NCBI GenBank assembly: GCA_043228905.1
Contig: JBHGNT010000008.1
Span: 15,562,001 to 15,626,000, forward strand
Reading direction: 5' to 3'
Source of the DNA: Azolla caroliniana
Lineage: Eukaryota; Polypodiophyta
DNA length: 64,000 bases
In this document: positions 45,286 to 55,890 of the stretch, piece by piece
How the letters are laid out: every line of letters starts with the position of its first letter
Position numbering within the stretch: position 1 is the stretch's first letter
Program-made: the position numbers and the translations under genes
The notes under the pieces: model-generated
Database searches by the model: none
Seen by the model: the letters and a program-made list of their open reading frames with translations, nothing else
What the model was told of the DNA's origin: nothing

Positions 45286-45711
45286 CTACTGCCTTTTCTT
45301 CCGCTTGGCCCTTGGTTGATTCAGCGTATCCGAATCAAACATCTGAACCGACTCGGCCTCCTCCGATCGGTTTACGCTCTCGTCCGAGTTGGCTATCTCC
45401 AACTCGTCTTCAGTATTCTCGCCCTTGATGGCTTCATCTCCCCCATGCTTGGCTGGCTTCGGTTCTTTCTTCTGGCTGCTCCCCTTATGTCCGCTTTCGG
45501 ACTCTTCCGTGGATCCGCCCTTGGCTTCTTCAGTCGATCCGAAATCGAATTCATCATCCAACTCAGCGTCACGGTCTTCCGGGACGTCTCTCCCCCTCAA
45601 GTTCGACACGTCGAGGTGATGCAGCCCAAGTGCACCCGAGAATTGCCGCAACTTGTCCAGACCAAGAGGCTTGGTGAAGATGTCGGCGTTCTACCGATCC
45701 GTCGGAACATA
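45286..45711 (-). CDS. C-terminal extension of copia M pol beyond RNase H
   Basis: The RNase H end motif (LRQFSGALGLHHL at about 45650-45610) is followed in frame by NLRGRDVPEDRD. The DNA under NLRGRD (ttgagggggaga) has the form of a polypurine tract. The frame then stays open for about 100 more codons of Glu/Asp/Ser/Lys-rich sequence, ending PRAKRKKRQ at 45286. A basic C-terminus like this could act as a nuclear localisation signal. Copia pol usually stops near the polypurine tract, so the extension is unusual. The real tract beside the LTR lies at 45100-45112. Confidence 0.55.
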
Positions 45712-47174
45712 TTAAAGTTCGACTTCATCGGAGAGGACACTCTCACGAACGAAATCGTAGTGCATCTCAATGTGCTTAGTCCGGGCGTGGAAGACGGGGT
45801 TCTTAGCTAGCTGGATGCTGCTGAGGTTGTCGCAATAGATTGTCGTTGGATCGGATACCTCCACCTGTAGATCCTTAAGTAGCCGCTTCAACCATATGGC
45901 TTCGCATGTCACGACAACCGCTCCTCTATACTCGGCTTCGGTGCTCGACAACGCAACTGTCGGCTGCTTCTTGCTACTCCACACGATCGGGGCACTCCCA
46001 AGAGAGAACGCGAAACCGGACGTGGATCAACGATCGTCGGCGTTTCCGGCCCAATCAGCATCGGTGTAACCGACCAACTGTATGGCAGTATCAGTCCGAT
46101 ATAGTAGCCCCCGGTCCTTAGTGCCATTGACGTACCAGAGTACGCGTTGTGCGCACTAAAGGTGCTCCTCGGTCGGTCGCGCCATGAATTGACTAATCAC
46201 CCTGACTGGGTAGTTGAGATCTAGTCGGGTGATGATCAAGTATATAAGGCTTCCGACTATCTGTCGGAACCTCGTCGGGTCGCATACCTTTCCGGAATCG
46301 GGGCGAATCTTGACGGTTCTATCCAGAGGGGTCAAGACGGACTTACAGTCGGCCATCTTGAATTTGAAGAGCATACTTAGCACGTAATGCCGTTGGTTGA
46401 TTAGTATGCCTTCGGGGGTGCGGATCACTTCGATCCCGAGGAAGTAATGAAGGTCCCCCAGATCCTTCATGTCGAATGATGCCGCGAGCTGGAGCTTTAC
46501 ATGGTCAATTTCCTCAAGGTTGGCGCCGGTGATGACCAAGTCATCAACATAAAGTAAAATACTAACTGGCCCGAGTCGACCTTTCCGGATGAACAGTGAG
46601 GAGTCCGATTTTGACGTCGCAAAGCCCAACCGACGCAATCATTGCGTGATCTTCGCGTTCTAGGCACACGGGGCTTGCTTTAGTCCATAAAGGGACTTCT
46701 TCAATCGGCACACCGCCGAAGTGTTCGTTCCGGAGTGAAATCCAGGGGGTTGTACCATGTACACCTGTTCCTCAAGCTCACCTTGCAGGAACACATTCTT
46801 TACATTCATCTGATGTAAGTGCCACACCTTTGCCGCTACTACGGCTAGTAGAACACGCATGGTAGTCATCTTCGCGACATGCGCAAAGGTCTCATCGTAG
46901 TTGATGTCGTGTTTTTGCGCGTAGCCTTTCGCTACTAACCGGGCCTTGTATCGGTTGACCGATCCGTCAGTGTTGTACTTGACCTTGTACACCCACCTAC
47001 ATCCGATCGGCTTCAGACCTTTCGGTGCGTCAACCAGGACCTAGGTTTCATTCTCCGCTAATGTGCGCATCTCTTCCTCCATTGCAGCGTGCCAATTTGC
47101 GTCCTTCGCCGCTTCTGCGTAGCTCTCCGGCTCACGCACTTCTGCTACACAGGTCATGTACGCATAGTGATGCA
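45712..47174 (-). pseudogene. Copia M reverse transcriptase and RNase H
   Basis: From 47174 downwards: SYAEAAKDANWHAAMEEEMRTLAENET, a stop at 47041, then [43 protein letters not shown] near 46990-46870, [28 protein letters not shown], and catalytic LLYVDDLVITGA near 46560-46525. DLHYFLGIEVIRT follows. RNase H ends with MWSSKKQPTVALSSTEAEYRG near 45984-45925 and KHIEMHYDFVRE near 45750. Further stops are near 46660, 46640 and 46155. Copia F interrupts at 47174/52673. Confidence 0.92.
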
Positions 47175-47258
47175 TGTTGTGAACTAGGTCGTCTATGCGG
47201 AAGATCAAGAAGCATTCGATTCTGTTCTGTACCTGCGTATGACAGTTTCTAGGTCGTT

Positions 47259-47311
<53 letters not shown>

Positions 47312-47478
47312 AAAGACTCTTTATTTCATAAAGCAAATAATACAACAACCAACCTTACAAAGAGGTTACAAGGTCACTATATATAGTGACTGACTTAGGG
47401 CAACTACCATTTATGCTAATTACACAAATGACCCAAAAGGATAGTGTGAATACGTCCATTATACACTTGTATTCGACA
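47175..47478 (-). repeat. 3' LTR of copia F
   Basis: Plus-strand ends are tgttgtgaac and attcgaca. It carries a GA microsatellite at about 47264-47309 and the TATA-containing near-palindrome at 47372-47391. It differs from the right LTR at 47391 (T instead of C) and in microsatellite length. Confidence 0.97.
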
Positions 47479-47487
47479 CTCCCCCGT
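47479..47487 (-). other. Polypurine tract of copia F
   Basis: On the minus strand the sequence is acgggggag, directly before the LTR start tgtcgaat. It is the plus-strand DNA primer in reverse transcription. Element K has ataggggag in the same place. Confidence 0.85.
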
Positions 47488-47672
47488 AATGGGCGTATAC
47501 ATGGGTTATCTAAGATTACAGGTATAAACTTAGGTTCTCGAACATATCAATTTTTGTTCGAGTCGGCAGGGTCCGAAGGCAGAGGACCGAACTGGTCGGG
47601 TCGGAAGAGTTGAAGCCGATCATTAAGGAACTGATGTCGGTTGTCCGAAACCATCCTGCGCTGTGTCCGGCT

Positions 47673-50600
47673 CTAACCGGACTGGTTTGTCGTTACGCCC
47701 ATCTGATGCCGAAGGGACCGAAAGCGGTCTGCCGAAAGACACTTGGTCATTCCATCTGCGACATTGTCGGTTGTGGATATTTTCTCTAGACCGATTTTCC
47801 CTGAAATGACGCAGTCCCGAACGAAGTGATATCGAACGTCGATATGTTTGGAGGCGTTGTGGTGAACCGGATTTTTCGACAAGGCAACAGCACCTTGACT
47901 GTCGCTGTAGACAACTGGAGCCGAGTCATGGTCGACTTGTCGAAACGTGTGCGCCAGCCGACCGAGCCACAAAGCTTCTTTTGCTGCGTCGGACGCAGCT
48001 ACATATTCTGCTTCGGTCGTTGAGGTCGTTGTGCACTCCTGAAGTTTCGACTTCCACGAGATTGCTCCATTGCCGAATTTGAAGCAGTATCCGGTTGTTG
48101 ATTTCCGACTGTCTATACAGCCGGCGAAGTCCGAGTCGGTGTAACCGACTACGCCTGAGGTTCGGTTCGGACCGAAAAGAATGCCGTGGTCTTTTGTGCC
48201 AGCCAGATATCTGAACACATGCTTGACTGCGTTCCAATGCGATCGGCCGGGATTGTGCATAAATCTGCTAACGACTCCTACGACGTGAGAAATATCAGGC
48301 CGTGTCGCGACCATCAGGTACATAAGGGAGCCGACTGCCAGTGCATACGGTACCGACTTCATATCTTCCCCCTCCGGACCGGATGTCGGGCAGTCTCGCT
48401 GAGAGAGCCGAAGATTCATAGGGAGCGGGGTTGAAGCAGATTTGGCTGATTGCATGTTGAAGCGTTCTAAGACACGTCGGATATAGTCGGTCTGAGACAG
48501 AAAAAGATGTCGTTTATCGCGATGCCGACTAATCTTCATGCCGAGTATGTGTCGTGCCGGGCCGAGGTCCTTCATGGCAAACTTCAACCGCAGTTGCCGA
48601 ATGAGATCGGCAAGTTCGCCCGCGTGGCGTCCAGAAATTAGCATGTCGTCCACGTAGATGATGAGGAAGATGGGTGATCCATCTTGAGCTGTGTTGGTGA
48701 AAAGACAATGGTCCTCATCGCTTTTTGAGAAGCCGATCGATTGGATGAAGTCGTCGAACTTCTTGTACCATTGTCGCGGTGCCTGTTTGAGGCCGTATAG
48801 ACTCTTCCTGAGTCGGCAGACTAGATGTTCTTGGCCAGTCGCCACGAAGCCTTTTGGCTGCTCCATATAAATTTCCTCGTCAAGATCACCATGGAGGAAG
48901 GCTGTTTTGACATCTAGCTGAATCAGCTCCAAGTTGTCGGCTGCCACTACGCCGAGTAGGAAACGAAGGGTTGTCATTTTCACCACTGGTGAAAAAATCT
49001 CGTCGAAGTCGACGCCATATTCTTGTCGGAAGCCCTTCGCAACTAATCTGGCCTTGTACTTTGGGGTGGTCGAATCAGACGTCTCTTTTAGTCGATAAAC
49101 CCACTTGCAAGGAAGAGCACGTCGGTTCCTAGGTAATTCGACCAGATCCCAAGTCTTGTTTGCCCGAATGGAGTGCATTTCCGACTCCATCGCCAGATGC
49201 CAGGTGGCTGAATCGACAGATGTCGATGCTTCTTCGTAAGACGTCGGTTCGCCGGCGTCGGTGAAGAAAATTCCAGGAGAATACCTCTCCGGAGGTTGCG
49301 ACAGTCTCTCGGATCGTCGAGGTATGATTGGACTGGTCGCATCGGGTATCAAGGTCGGATGGTCCGAAAGCGGATTGTTCTGCGGTGCCGAGTCGGAGTT
49401 GTCCGATTCGGTAGTGTAAGGTTCAGCTACCCGTGAAGCTGACCGTGTGTTAAGAGCGGGGCCTTCTTGAAGGGTCGGCACATCGGAAAATGTTACCCTT
49501 CGGACTTCGATCGGTTTTTCGACTGATGGATTCATAGCCGACTCGTTGAACACAACGTCCGAACTTCGGACGATTTGTCTGCGTTCGGGATCCCAGAGTC
49601 GGTATCCCATTTCGCCGTCGGATCCATATCCAAGGAAAATGCATTTCCTGGACCGAGGTGCAAGTTTTCGGCGATCATCTTTCGGAATAAGGGCGTACGC
49701 CTCGCATCCGAAGATCCTCAGCTTGTCGTAATTCGGCTTACTGCCGATCCATAGTTCCTGAGGAATTTGAAGTCCTAGAGGTCTACTTGGCGACATATTG
49801 ATTATGTGTACTGCCGTGAGTAGAGCCTCTGCCCAGAAGCCATCCGACAGTCCGGAGTGTTGGAGCATGGAAACTATCCGTTCTTGGATTGTCCGATTCA
49901 TGCGTTCGGCAATCCCGTTTTGCTCCGGGCTGTGTGGTGCCGTAAATTCACGTCGGATGCCGCGTTGTCGGCAGAATTTGACGAATTCTTCTGATTTGAA
50001 CTCTCCCCCATTGTCGGTCCGAAAGCATTTCAGTTTTCGGTCGGTTTGATTTTCTACCATAGCGAGCCAATCGGAGAAGATCGAGAAGACCCGATCTTTG
50101 GTGCGAATCGGATAAGCCCACACCTTTCGAGTCGAATCGTCAATAAAAGTGACGAAGTAAGAGGCACCGCCGAGAGACTGATGCGGCATTGGGCCACAGA
50201 CGTCCGAGTGGACCAAATCGAGAGGTCTCGTTTCTCTTGGTGCTGATGTCGGGTGTGATGCGGCTGCTTGTTTGCCATACTGGCAATGCTCGCAGAATTG
50301 GTGATCGGAGAAGGAGAGTTTAGGGATGTATCCGGCTCTAGATAGATGCGTAATGCCGGCCTTGCTGAGGTGTCCTAATCTTCTGTGCCATAGTGATGAC
50401 ACAGGAATATCCACCAAAAACAGGTTACCCTCTCTGAGCGTAACATGTAACGGATACAGTGAGTGTATCTTGGGTCCTCTAGCAAGCAGGAGGTTCCCCC
50501 TGTGGAGTGTCCACCCTCCCGAAGAAAAACCGGCACGAATGCCGTCTTCATCTAGTTGTCCGACTGAGATCAATGGCCTTGAGAGCTCGGGTACATGTCG

Positions 50601-51686
50601 GACATTGTGGAGTACAAGTGTAGAGCCACCTGCAAGGTTGAGCTCTACTGTGCCGATTCCGATGATGTCACAGTGTTGTGAGTTGCCGACTCGAACTGAG
50701 TCGGAGTGACGGATCGTATATTGCCGAAATTGGGATCGATGAGGAGTCACGTGAAATGACGCGCCCGAATCTAAGAGCCATGTGCTCGACTCTTCAGTCG
50801 TGAGTAGGACTTCTGATCCGACTGGATTTTCGATTGATAGTATATTCGGGTCGTCTGGGAGCACATCAGCTGAGAAGCTGACGTAATTGATCTCCTCATG
50901 CCGGCCACTCTTCTTGTTGTTCTTGTTCTTGAGTGCGCGGCAGTCGGCTTTGATGTGTCCGGGTTTCTTGCAATAGTTGCAGATTCGGTTATCCTGTGAC
51001 TGGCTCCGTCTTCGCTGATTGTTCGGCGGTCGTGAGGAATCTCTTCCTCGTATGTTCGATCGGTCTGTCGAACCTTGTACTACATAAGCGTCGTCTGTTG
51101 AGTCTTTGGCGAAAGACTTTCTCCGAGCTGCTTCGGTCAGGATTGCGCTCGTGACTTCGGAGTATTTAACAGCCGTGGTTGACGCGTTGCACACGGTTGT
51201 GACGAAAGTTTCCCATGATGAGGGAAAGCTACTCATGAGTATCATTGCTCTGAGTTCATCCTCGATTGCCGTCCCCTGTGACGAGATTTGGGAGCTTATG
51301 CTTTCGTACTCATTGAGGTGTGCTTGAACCGAGTCGGATTCTTTCATCCGCAAGTTGTAGAGGCGCCGGATCAGAAACATCTTCGTTGCGGCGACCTTCT
51401 TTTCGTAAGTGTCTGACAGTGTTTTCCACAGTTCGAATGCTGTCGTACACGATTGCACCGTAAAGTATACCGATTCCGATAGGTGCATCCGAATCGTGGC
51501 GCGGACGATTCTGTCCAGCTTCTGCCACTCAATTGGTTTGTATCCTTCTGGAGGTTCTTCATTTTCGATGGGATCGATTTGCCCCTTGACGATGAGATAG
51601 TCCTGCATTTGCTCCTTCCAGAAGTTGAAGTTCGATCCATCGAACTTTCGTAGACTCATTTCTGACGAGCCGGATGTTGATGCCAT
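47673..51686 (-). CDS. Copia F Gag-Pol polyprotein, 1337 aa, intact
   Basis: A single frame, close to the usual 1300-1450 residues of copia. In order: Gag (UBN2-type helices, about residues 1-220); zinc knuckle CNYCKKPGHIKADC near 234-247; aspartic protease LLDSGASFHV near 303-312; integrase zinc region (HRRLGH, then CEHCQYGKQ); integrase core D-D-E with HSDVCG near 494, RTDNGGEF near 555 and SPEQNGIAER near 587; reverse transcriptase with KTAFLHGDL and catalytic YVDDM near 1008; RNase H with YSDSQG near 1260. All key residues are present and there are no stops. The protein forms cytoplasmic particles, copies element RNA and inserts the DNA in the nucleus. The ATG at 51686 begins the canonical copia Gag start (KFDGSNFNFWK), about 670 bp from the primer site. 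Its freedom from decay next to wrecked neighbours supports recent arrival. Confidence 0.97.
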   Translation of the reverse strand: MASTSGSSEMSLRKFDGSNFNFWKEQMQDYLIVKGQIDPIENEEPPEGYKPIEWQKLDRIVRATIRMHLSESVYFTVQSCTTAFELWKTLSDTYEKKVAATKMFLIRRLYNLRMKESDSVQAHLNEYESISSQISSQGTAIEDELRAMILMSSFPSSWETFVTTVCNASTTAVKYSEVTSAILTEAARRKSFAKDSTDDAYVVQGSTDRSNIRGRDSSRPPNNQRRRSQSQDNRICNYCKKPGHIKADCRALKNKNNKKSGRHEEINYVSFSADVLPDDPNILSIENPVGSEVLLTTEESSTWLLDSGASFHVTPHRSQFRQYTIRHSDSVRVGNSQHCDIIGIGTVELNLAGGSTLVLHNVRHVPELSRPLISVGQLDEDGIRAGFSSGGWTLHRGNLLLARGPKIHSLYPLHVTLREGNLFLVDIPVSSLWHRRLGHLSKAGITHLSRAGYIPKLSFSDHQFCEHCQYGKQAAASHPTSAPRETRPLDLVHSDVCGPMPHQSLGGASYFVTFIDDSTRKVWAYPIRTKDRVFSIFSDWLAMVENQTDRKLKCFRTDNGGEFKSEEFVKFCRQRGIRREFTAPHSPEQNGIAERMNRTIQERIVSMLQHSGLSDGFWAEALLTAVHIINMSPSRPLGLQIPQELWIGSKPNYDKLRIFGCEAYALIPKDDRRKLAPRSRKCIFLGYGSDGEMGYRLWDPERRQIVRSSDVVFNESAMNPSVEKPIEVRRVTFSDVPTLQEGPALNTRSASRVAEPYTTESDNSDSAPQNNPLSDHPTLIPDATSPIIPRRSERLSQPPERYSPGIFFTDAGEPTSYEEASTSVDSATWHLAMESEMHSIRANKTWDLVELPRNRRALPCKWVYRLKETSDSTTPKYKARLVAKGFRQEYGVDFDEIFSPVVKMTTLRFLLGVVAADNLELIQLDVKTAFLHGDLDEEIYMEQPKGFVATGQEHLVCRLRKSLYGLKQAPRQWYKKFDDFIQSIGFSKSDEDHCLFTNTAQDGSPIFLIIYVDDMLISGRHAGELADLIRQLRLKFAMKDLGPARHILGMKISRHRDKRHLFLSQTDYIRRVLERFNMQSAKSASTPLPMNLRLSQRDCPTSGPEGEDMKSVPYALAVGSLMYLMVATRPDISHVVGVVSRFMHNPGRSHWNAVKHVFRYLAGTKDHGILFGPNRTSGVVGYTDSDFAGCIDSRKSTTGYCFKFGNGAISWKSKLQECTTTSTTEAEYVAASDAAKEALWLGRLAHTFRQVDHDSAPVVYSDSQGAVALSKNPVHHNASKHIDVRYHFVRDCVISGKIGLEKISTTDNVADGMTKCLSADRFRSLRHQMGVTTNQSG

Positions 51687-52358
51687 CAGATTTGGTTTCG
51701 GTTAACGAAGCTCGGTTCGGAGTTGACTACGAACCTTGTTGGAGTGCAGCCGGTTGGCTCACCCGATATCGTTCTAGTCGGATTTGGACCCGAGTCGGTT
51801 CGGCTTCGGATATATGTATTCTTGAACTTGCTCGAATTGACTCCGATAACTTGAGGGACAGAACCGACTGGTCTTCCCGAATGTTGCCGAGTCGGAGTGA
51901 GCCCGGTTCGCTTCGGATATATATGCCGAATACCGATTATTGAAACCGATTGTCTGGACCGATTCTGCTTCGGGTGACTGCAACGACGAGAGAGACGGAT
52001 CCAACTGATCCTCTCGAATGTCGATCAGCCGGATGAAGCACGAATTGGGGTTGTTGTCCTGAGGCCGATCTGCACCGAGTGGTTACAATGAGCGGCGTTT
52101 GATTACCTCTTCGGATGCCGTTTAACCGGGTGGAGCACGATCGTGTCAATGTTGCACAAGGGGATTTCACCTCGAGCGGTTACGATCACAAGGAACAGAG
52201 TACGACCGGCTGGCTTACTCCAAGCGAAAATGATCTAACGCGATGAGATGCAAGCCTCGTTTTTCTTCTTCTCTCTTCTTCGAATGGCGCAAGAAACCGA
52301 ATGCTGTGCAGGCTGAGACGACGGCCGACAGCGGATTGAAGGACCGAATGCTGTGCAG

Positions 52359-52370
52359 GCTCTGATACCA
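52359..52370 (-). other. Primer-binding site of copia F
   Basis: On the minus strand tggtatcagagc follows the 5' LTR after two bases. It is complementary to the 3' end of plant initiator tRNA-Met, the standard primer of copia minus-strand synthesis. Confidence 0.93.
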
Positions 52371-52372
52371 GA

Positions 52373-52456
52373 TGTTGTGAACTAGGTCGTCTATGCGGAA
52401 GATCAAGAAGCATTCGATTCTGTTCTGTACCTGCGTATGACAGTTTCTAGGTCGTT

Positions 52457-52505
<49 letters not shown>

Positions 52506-52672
52506 AAAGACTCTTTATTTCATAAAGCAAATAATACAACAACCAACCTTACAAAGAGGTTACAAGGTCACTATATATAGTGACCGACTTAGGGCAACTA
52601 CCATTTATGCTAATTACACAAATGACCCAAAAGGATAGTGTGAATACGTCCATTATACACTTGTATTCGACA
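52373..52672 (-). repeat. 5' LTR and promoter of copia F
   Basis: Contains GGTCACTATATATAGTGACC at 52567-52586, a perfect 20-bp palindrome with the TATA box at its centre, and a GA run at about 52464-52502. The minus-strand transcript should start roughly 30 bp beyond the TATA. The LTR end abuts the atgca duplication. Confidence 0.95.
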
Positions 52673-52782
52673 ATGCACCATGTACTCATTGTATCCGAAC
52701 CGCACAACAGGGTTCTTCTGGCGGGTAGATCAGCGTAATTGCTCATTAGCCAATGTTGAGGCTTTCTTAGCCGACACAGACT

Positions 52783-54329
52783 TCATTCTCGAAGGCCCGT
52801 CATCACTTCCCTCGGAGTCGGACTCGCGTTGATCCAACTCGTTCCTATCCGTGTCGTAATTCGACACCTTGTTCTTCCCTTTTTCCTTGCGCGTAAGCCA
52901 TCTCCTCGGCTCCCTACATGGGGAAGCACGACCCAGTCTCCACTACTCGCCGACTCTTCATCAGACTGGTCGAACCGCCTCAGTCGTCCATTCGGTCCGC
53001 TTAACCGAAACGAAATCGGACTCTCTTTGCGGGTCCCGATTTCAGGCCCGTCCGGAGGCATCTCGGCCTCGCTGACCTCATCATCAGAACTCCGATTGGA
53101 GGTGAGGTCTAGAGTCGGAGGCAAGTACCAAGACGCAAACTCATCAAACACAACGTCGTAGCTCACGCGCGCTTGTTTGGTGCGTGGGTTATAACACTTA
53201 TAACCCTTCTGCTCATCCGAATAGCCGACCAAGATACACTTCTCAGCTTTCGCGTCCAACTTCCTCCGTTTCTCCTTCGGCACATGCACATACGCAATGC
53301 TACCGAAGACTCTCAAGTGTCGCAAATTCGGCTTTCTTCCGAAATACAGCTCATGCGCTGACACTTTGTCTCCAATCCGATTCTGGATGTACACCGCAGT
53401 TCGTACAGCCTCGGCCCAATAGAACTTGGGAAGCTCTTTTCTTCCATCATTGCCCGTGTCGTTTCCACAACCGACCGATTTTTCCTTTCGGCCACGTCGT
53501 TTTGCTCCGGCGTATATCTGCAACTGAATTCACGCCGAATTCCCATCTGTTGCAGATACCCGTTGAATTGACCGGAAAAGTACTCTTTTCCGCCATCCGA
53601 CCGCAAGCACTTGATCTTTCTTCCTGTTTCCCTTTCGACGAAACTTTTGAGGTCCCAGAAATAGTCGAAGACTTCACTCTTCTTCTCAATGAGATAGATC
53701 CACGTGTGCCGCGTATAGTCGTTGATGAAGGAGACAAAATATCGACTCCCGCCAAGACTAACATTCTGTGTCGGCCCCCATACATCGGAATGTATCAAGT
53801 CGAGCTTGTTCTGGCTCCGGTTACACTCGTTAGGGAAAGGAAGTTGGTGTTGCTTCACTAGCTGGCAGGCTTCACAAATTTGTGCCTTCTGGCCACTAAA
53901 TTTGGGCAATCCGAACACCACCTGTTTCGATTGTAGGTCCTGAAGCCGTTGATAGTTCACGTGGCCTATCCGCCTGTGCCATAAGTCAATATCCGACTAG
54001 ACTTTTTGTCCTTTCGCGAACATTGTGGTGCCACCGTCACCAGAGTCGAGGATAAACATCCTCCCGTCTTTGCGCCCTTACGCAATAACTCGGCCTTCTT
54101 CTTTGATGAAGCACCCGAGATGCGTGAATCGGACTTGCATCCCCTAGTCGACGATCTGACCGATTGACACCAGGTTCTTCGTGATAGTCGAGACGTGTAA
54201 CATGTTCATGAGTTTCCCTTTCTGCCTGACATGGCTTAGGGGAACTTCACCAACATTCGCGATCGGATGCGGAGTGTCATCTCCGGTTGCATCGGTTTTT
54301 GCAAGTACGAGAACCACTCCTTGTGGCAC
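52783..54329 (-). pseudogene. Copia M protease end and integrase
   Basis: From 54329: VVLVLAKTDATGDD and HVRQKGKLMNMLHVSTITKNLVSIGQ (post-protease), then LWHRRIGHVNYQRLQDLQSKQVVFGLP near 53985-53900 and CEACQLVKQHQLPF. The integrase core starts DLIHSDVWGP near 53800 and continues with CLRSDGGKEY near 53600 and TPEQNDVAERKNRS near 53510. DGGKE keeps the second Asp. The linker to RT (EKCILVGYSDEQKGYKCYNP) ends near F. Stops are near 53987 and 54150; a frameshift lies near 53430. Confidence 0.91.
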
Positions 54330-54393
54330 GTCATGTGGTTTGACGTGCCGGAGTCAACGTACCACACCTCATCCGACTTCGGGGTGATCTTCT

Positions 54394-55336
54394 TCAAGCT
54401 GATCCTTTTCCGGATCCTTCAGCGTAGTGCGATCGCTGCCGATTTCCTTTGTCGGTCTGTCCGAAACCTAATCCGGGCACGGTTCTCTCCGAATTGGCGC
54501 ACTTTTTCCAGCACTCGCTCTCCCTGTGGCCTTTCTTGCCATAATACCAGCATTCCGTGGCAGATTTCCCTTGCCGATTTTCATCGCCTCGACTCCCCCT
54601 GTTTCCGGAGGGTTCGGAATTGTTGTCAGCATCATTTCGGTGCCTTCTTCCTTGATCCCATCGGCCGCCTCCATTGCGCACCGACTCGCCTCGTCCGCCA
54701 CGACCATGGGGCCTATCTCCCTCCGTGTACAACATCTTGTTGTTGACATGCGTGCTTGTTGACGCACCCGCGTGGTTCTCCTCTATAAGGAGCATCGACC
54801 GTAAGTCGAAAAAGGACGACGTATTCTCCTGTGTACACACAGCAGTTCGGAAAGCTCTGAACTTCGACACCAATCCCCCGAGACAGATCTGCACCATCTC
54901 GCCTTCCTCGACGTTCACATCGATAGAGGCTAAGGAGCCACATATCTTTGATCTTCGAGGTGTAATTAGCCACCGACAAGTCACATTGTCGTAAGTTGCT
55001 CAGCTCCTGTCGGAGTTGAAGCTTCCTAGATGTAGTGCTTGTGGCGAAAATCTTCTTCAGATTCCCCCAAGCATCCTTTGGCGTTTTCACATCCCGAATA
55101 TAGCTTAGAAGCTTTTCACCCACACAAGACGCGAAGCAGTACAGTACTCTGCTCGCCGTCTGTTCCCACGCCGGGAAATCTCTATGTGTCGATTCGGGTG
55201 TTGTGTCATTTGCTCCGTCGACATAGCTCCAGTAACCATGCCCGAGCAGGTGATGGCGCATCTTGTAGGACCAAGACGCGTAGTTGTTTCTGTCGAGCTT
55301 CTCCGTCGGAAGCGAGCTAGCCATGCCTCTATCCAT
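54394..55336 (-). pseudogene. Copia M gag with zinc knuckle
   Basis: The ATG at 55336 opens a copia Gag: SLPTEKLDRNNYASWSYKMRHHLLGHGYW, then AWGNLKKIFATSTTSRKLQLRQEL. A frameshift near 54950 moves the frame to IDVNVEEGEMVQICLGGL. An Arg/Gly-rich stretch and zinc knuckle CWYYGKKGHRESEC near 54545-54505 follow; the second cysteine is tyrosine. The start is about 70 bp from the primer site. Confidence 0.9.
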
Positions 55337-55419
55337 CGGTTTTACCTGTTCTTCTTGGTTGGTTTTCCTTTCAAGCTATGTCGGTTGTAGAGGTTCTCAA
55401 CCCTCGCACTCTGATACCA

Positions 55420-55822
55420 TGTAAAAGAATACATTGTGCAGAAGCAATAGAAAACAGAACACAAAAACGCAAGTTTAATGGAGAGCTTAGGATATACACA
55501 GTACGGGGGAGAGAAAGAGTGTGAGCACACAAAAACTCTATTAAAAAAATAATACTCAATTTGTACATACACTGTGCTCAGTGAGCACCTTTTATACAAG
55601 CCCTGATAATAGGGCTGACACAAGTACTGACAGTACTTGACCACTCATAAGTGAGTCTACTACACTAACTCCCAAAATTATTCCCTTACGAGGAATATCT
55701 TTCTAACGGCCTTGCGACTTACGCACCGCTACGGCCTATTGTGCGCACGATTTTACGCACCCAGTTTACGCATTGGGTTATGCACCCGATTACGCACCGA
55801 ATGTTGAGCTTGTCTCTCAACA
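55420..55822 (-). repeat. 5' LTR of copia M
   Basis: Plus-strand ends are tgtaaaagaata and tctctcaaca, with the primer site beside it at 55406-55419. Confidence 0.94.
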
Positions 55823-55827
55823 TTTCT

Positions 55828-55890
55828 TTATACATACTCAATCAAATATTTCTTACATATTTCACGTAGTGTGTGAATTACACTACGACA
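55828..55890 (-). repeat. 3' LTR of gypsy B, remaining 63 bp
   Basis: atacatactcaatcaaat...cactacgaca continues the LTR broken at 44708 and matches 62172-62235. The B polypurine tract follows. Confidence 0.9.

Larger units (their letters stand above)
47175..52672 (-). mobile_element. Copia LTR retrotransposon F, intact and recent
   Basis: 5498 bp. LTRs 47175-47478 and 52373-52672 differ by a single substitution plus the length of a GA run. Perfect atgca target duplication at 47170-47174 and 52673-52677. The tRNA-Met primer site lies at 52359-52370 and the polypurine tract at 47479-47487. One uninterrupted polyprotein occupies 47673-51686. All structural parts needed for autonomous copy-and-paste movement are present. 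K and E are older relatives. It sits inside the pol gene of copia M. Confidence 0.97.
44709..55822 (-). mobile_element. Copia LTR retrotransposon M, split by copia F
   Basis: LTRs 44709-45099 and 55420-55822, perfect tttct target duplication (44704-44708 and 55823-55827), tRNA-Met primer site at 55406-55419 (complement of tggtatcagagtgc), and a polypurine tract (gcttgagggggag on the minus strand) at 45100-45112. Gag, protease, integrase, RT and RNase H follow in copia order. F sits at the integrase/RT linker with an atgca duplication. The LTRs differ at several dozen sites by eye, mostly C/T and G/A, so M is much older than F. It is from the same family as D. Confidence 0.94.

Noticed and set aside
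45030-45810. Plus-strand 132- and 230-aa frames
   Set aside because: Antisense of the copia M pol tail and RNase H.
52359-52370. tRNA-Met-like sequence
   Set aside because: Only the 12-base complement of a tRNA 3' end is present beside LTRs; it is a primer site and not a tRNA gene. The same applies at 8263, 37474, 40405 and 55406.
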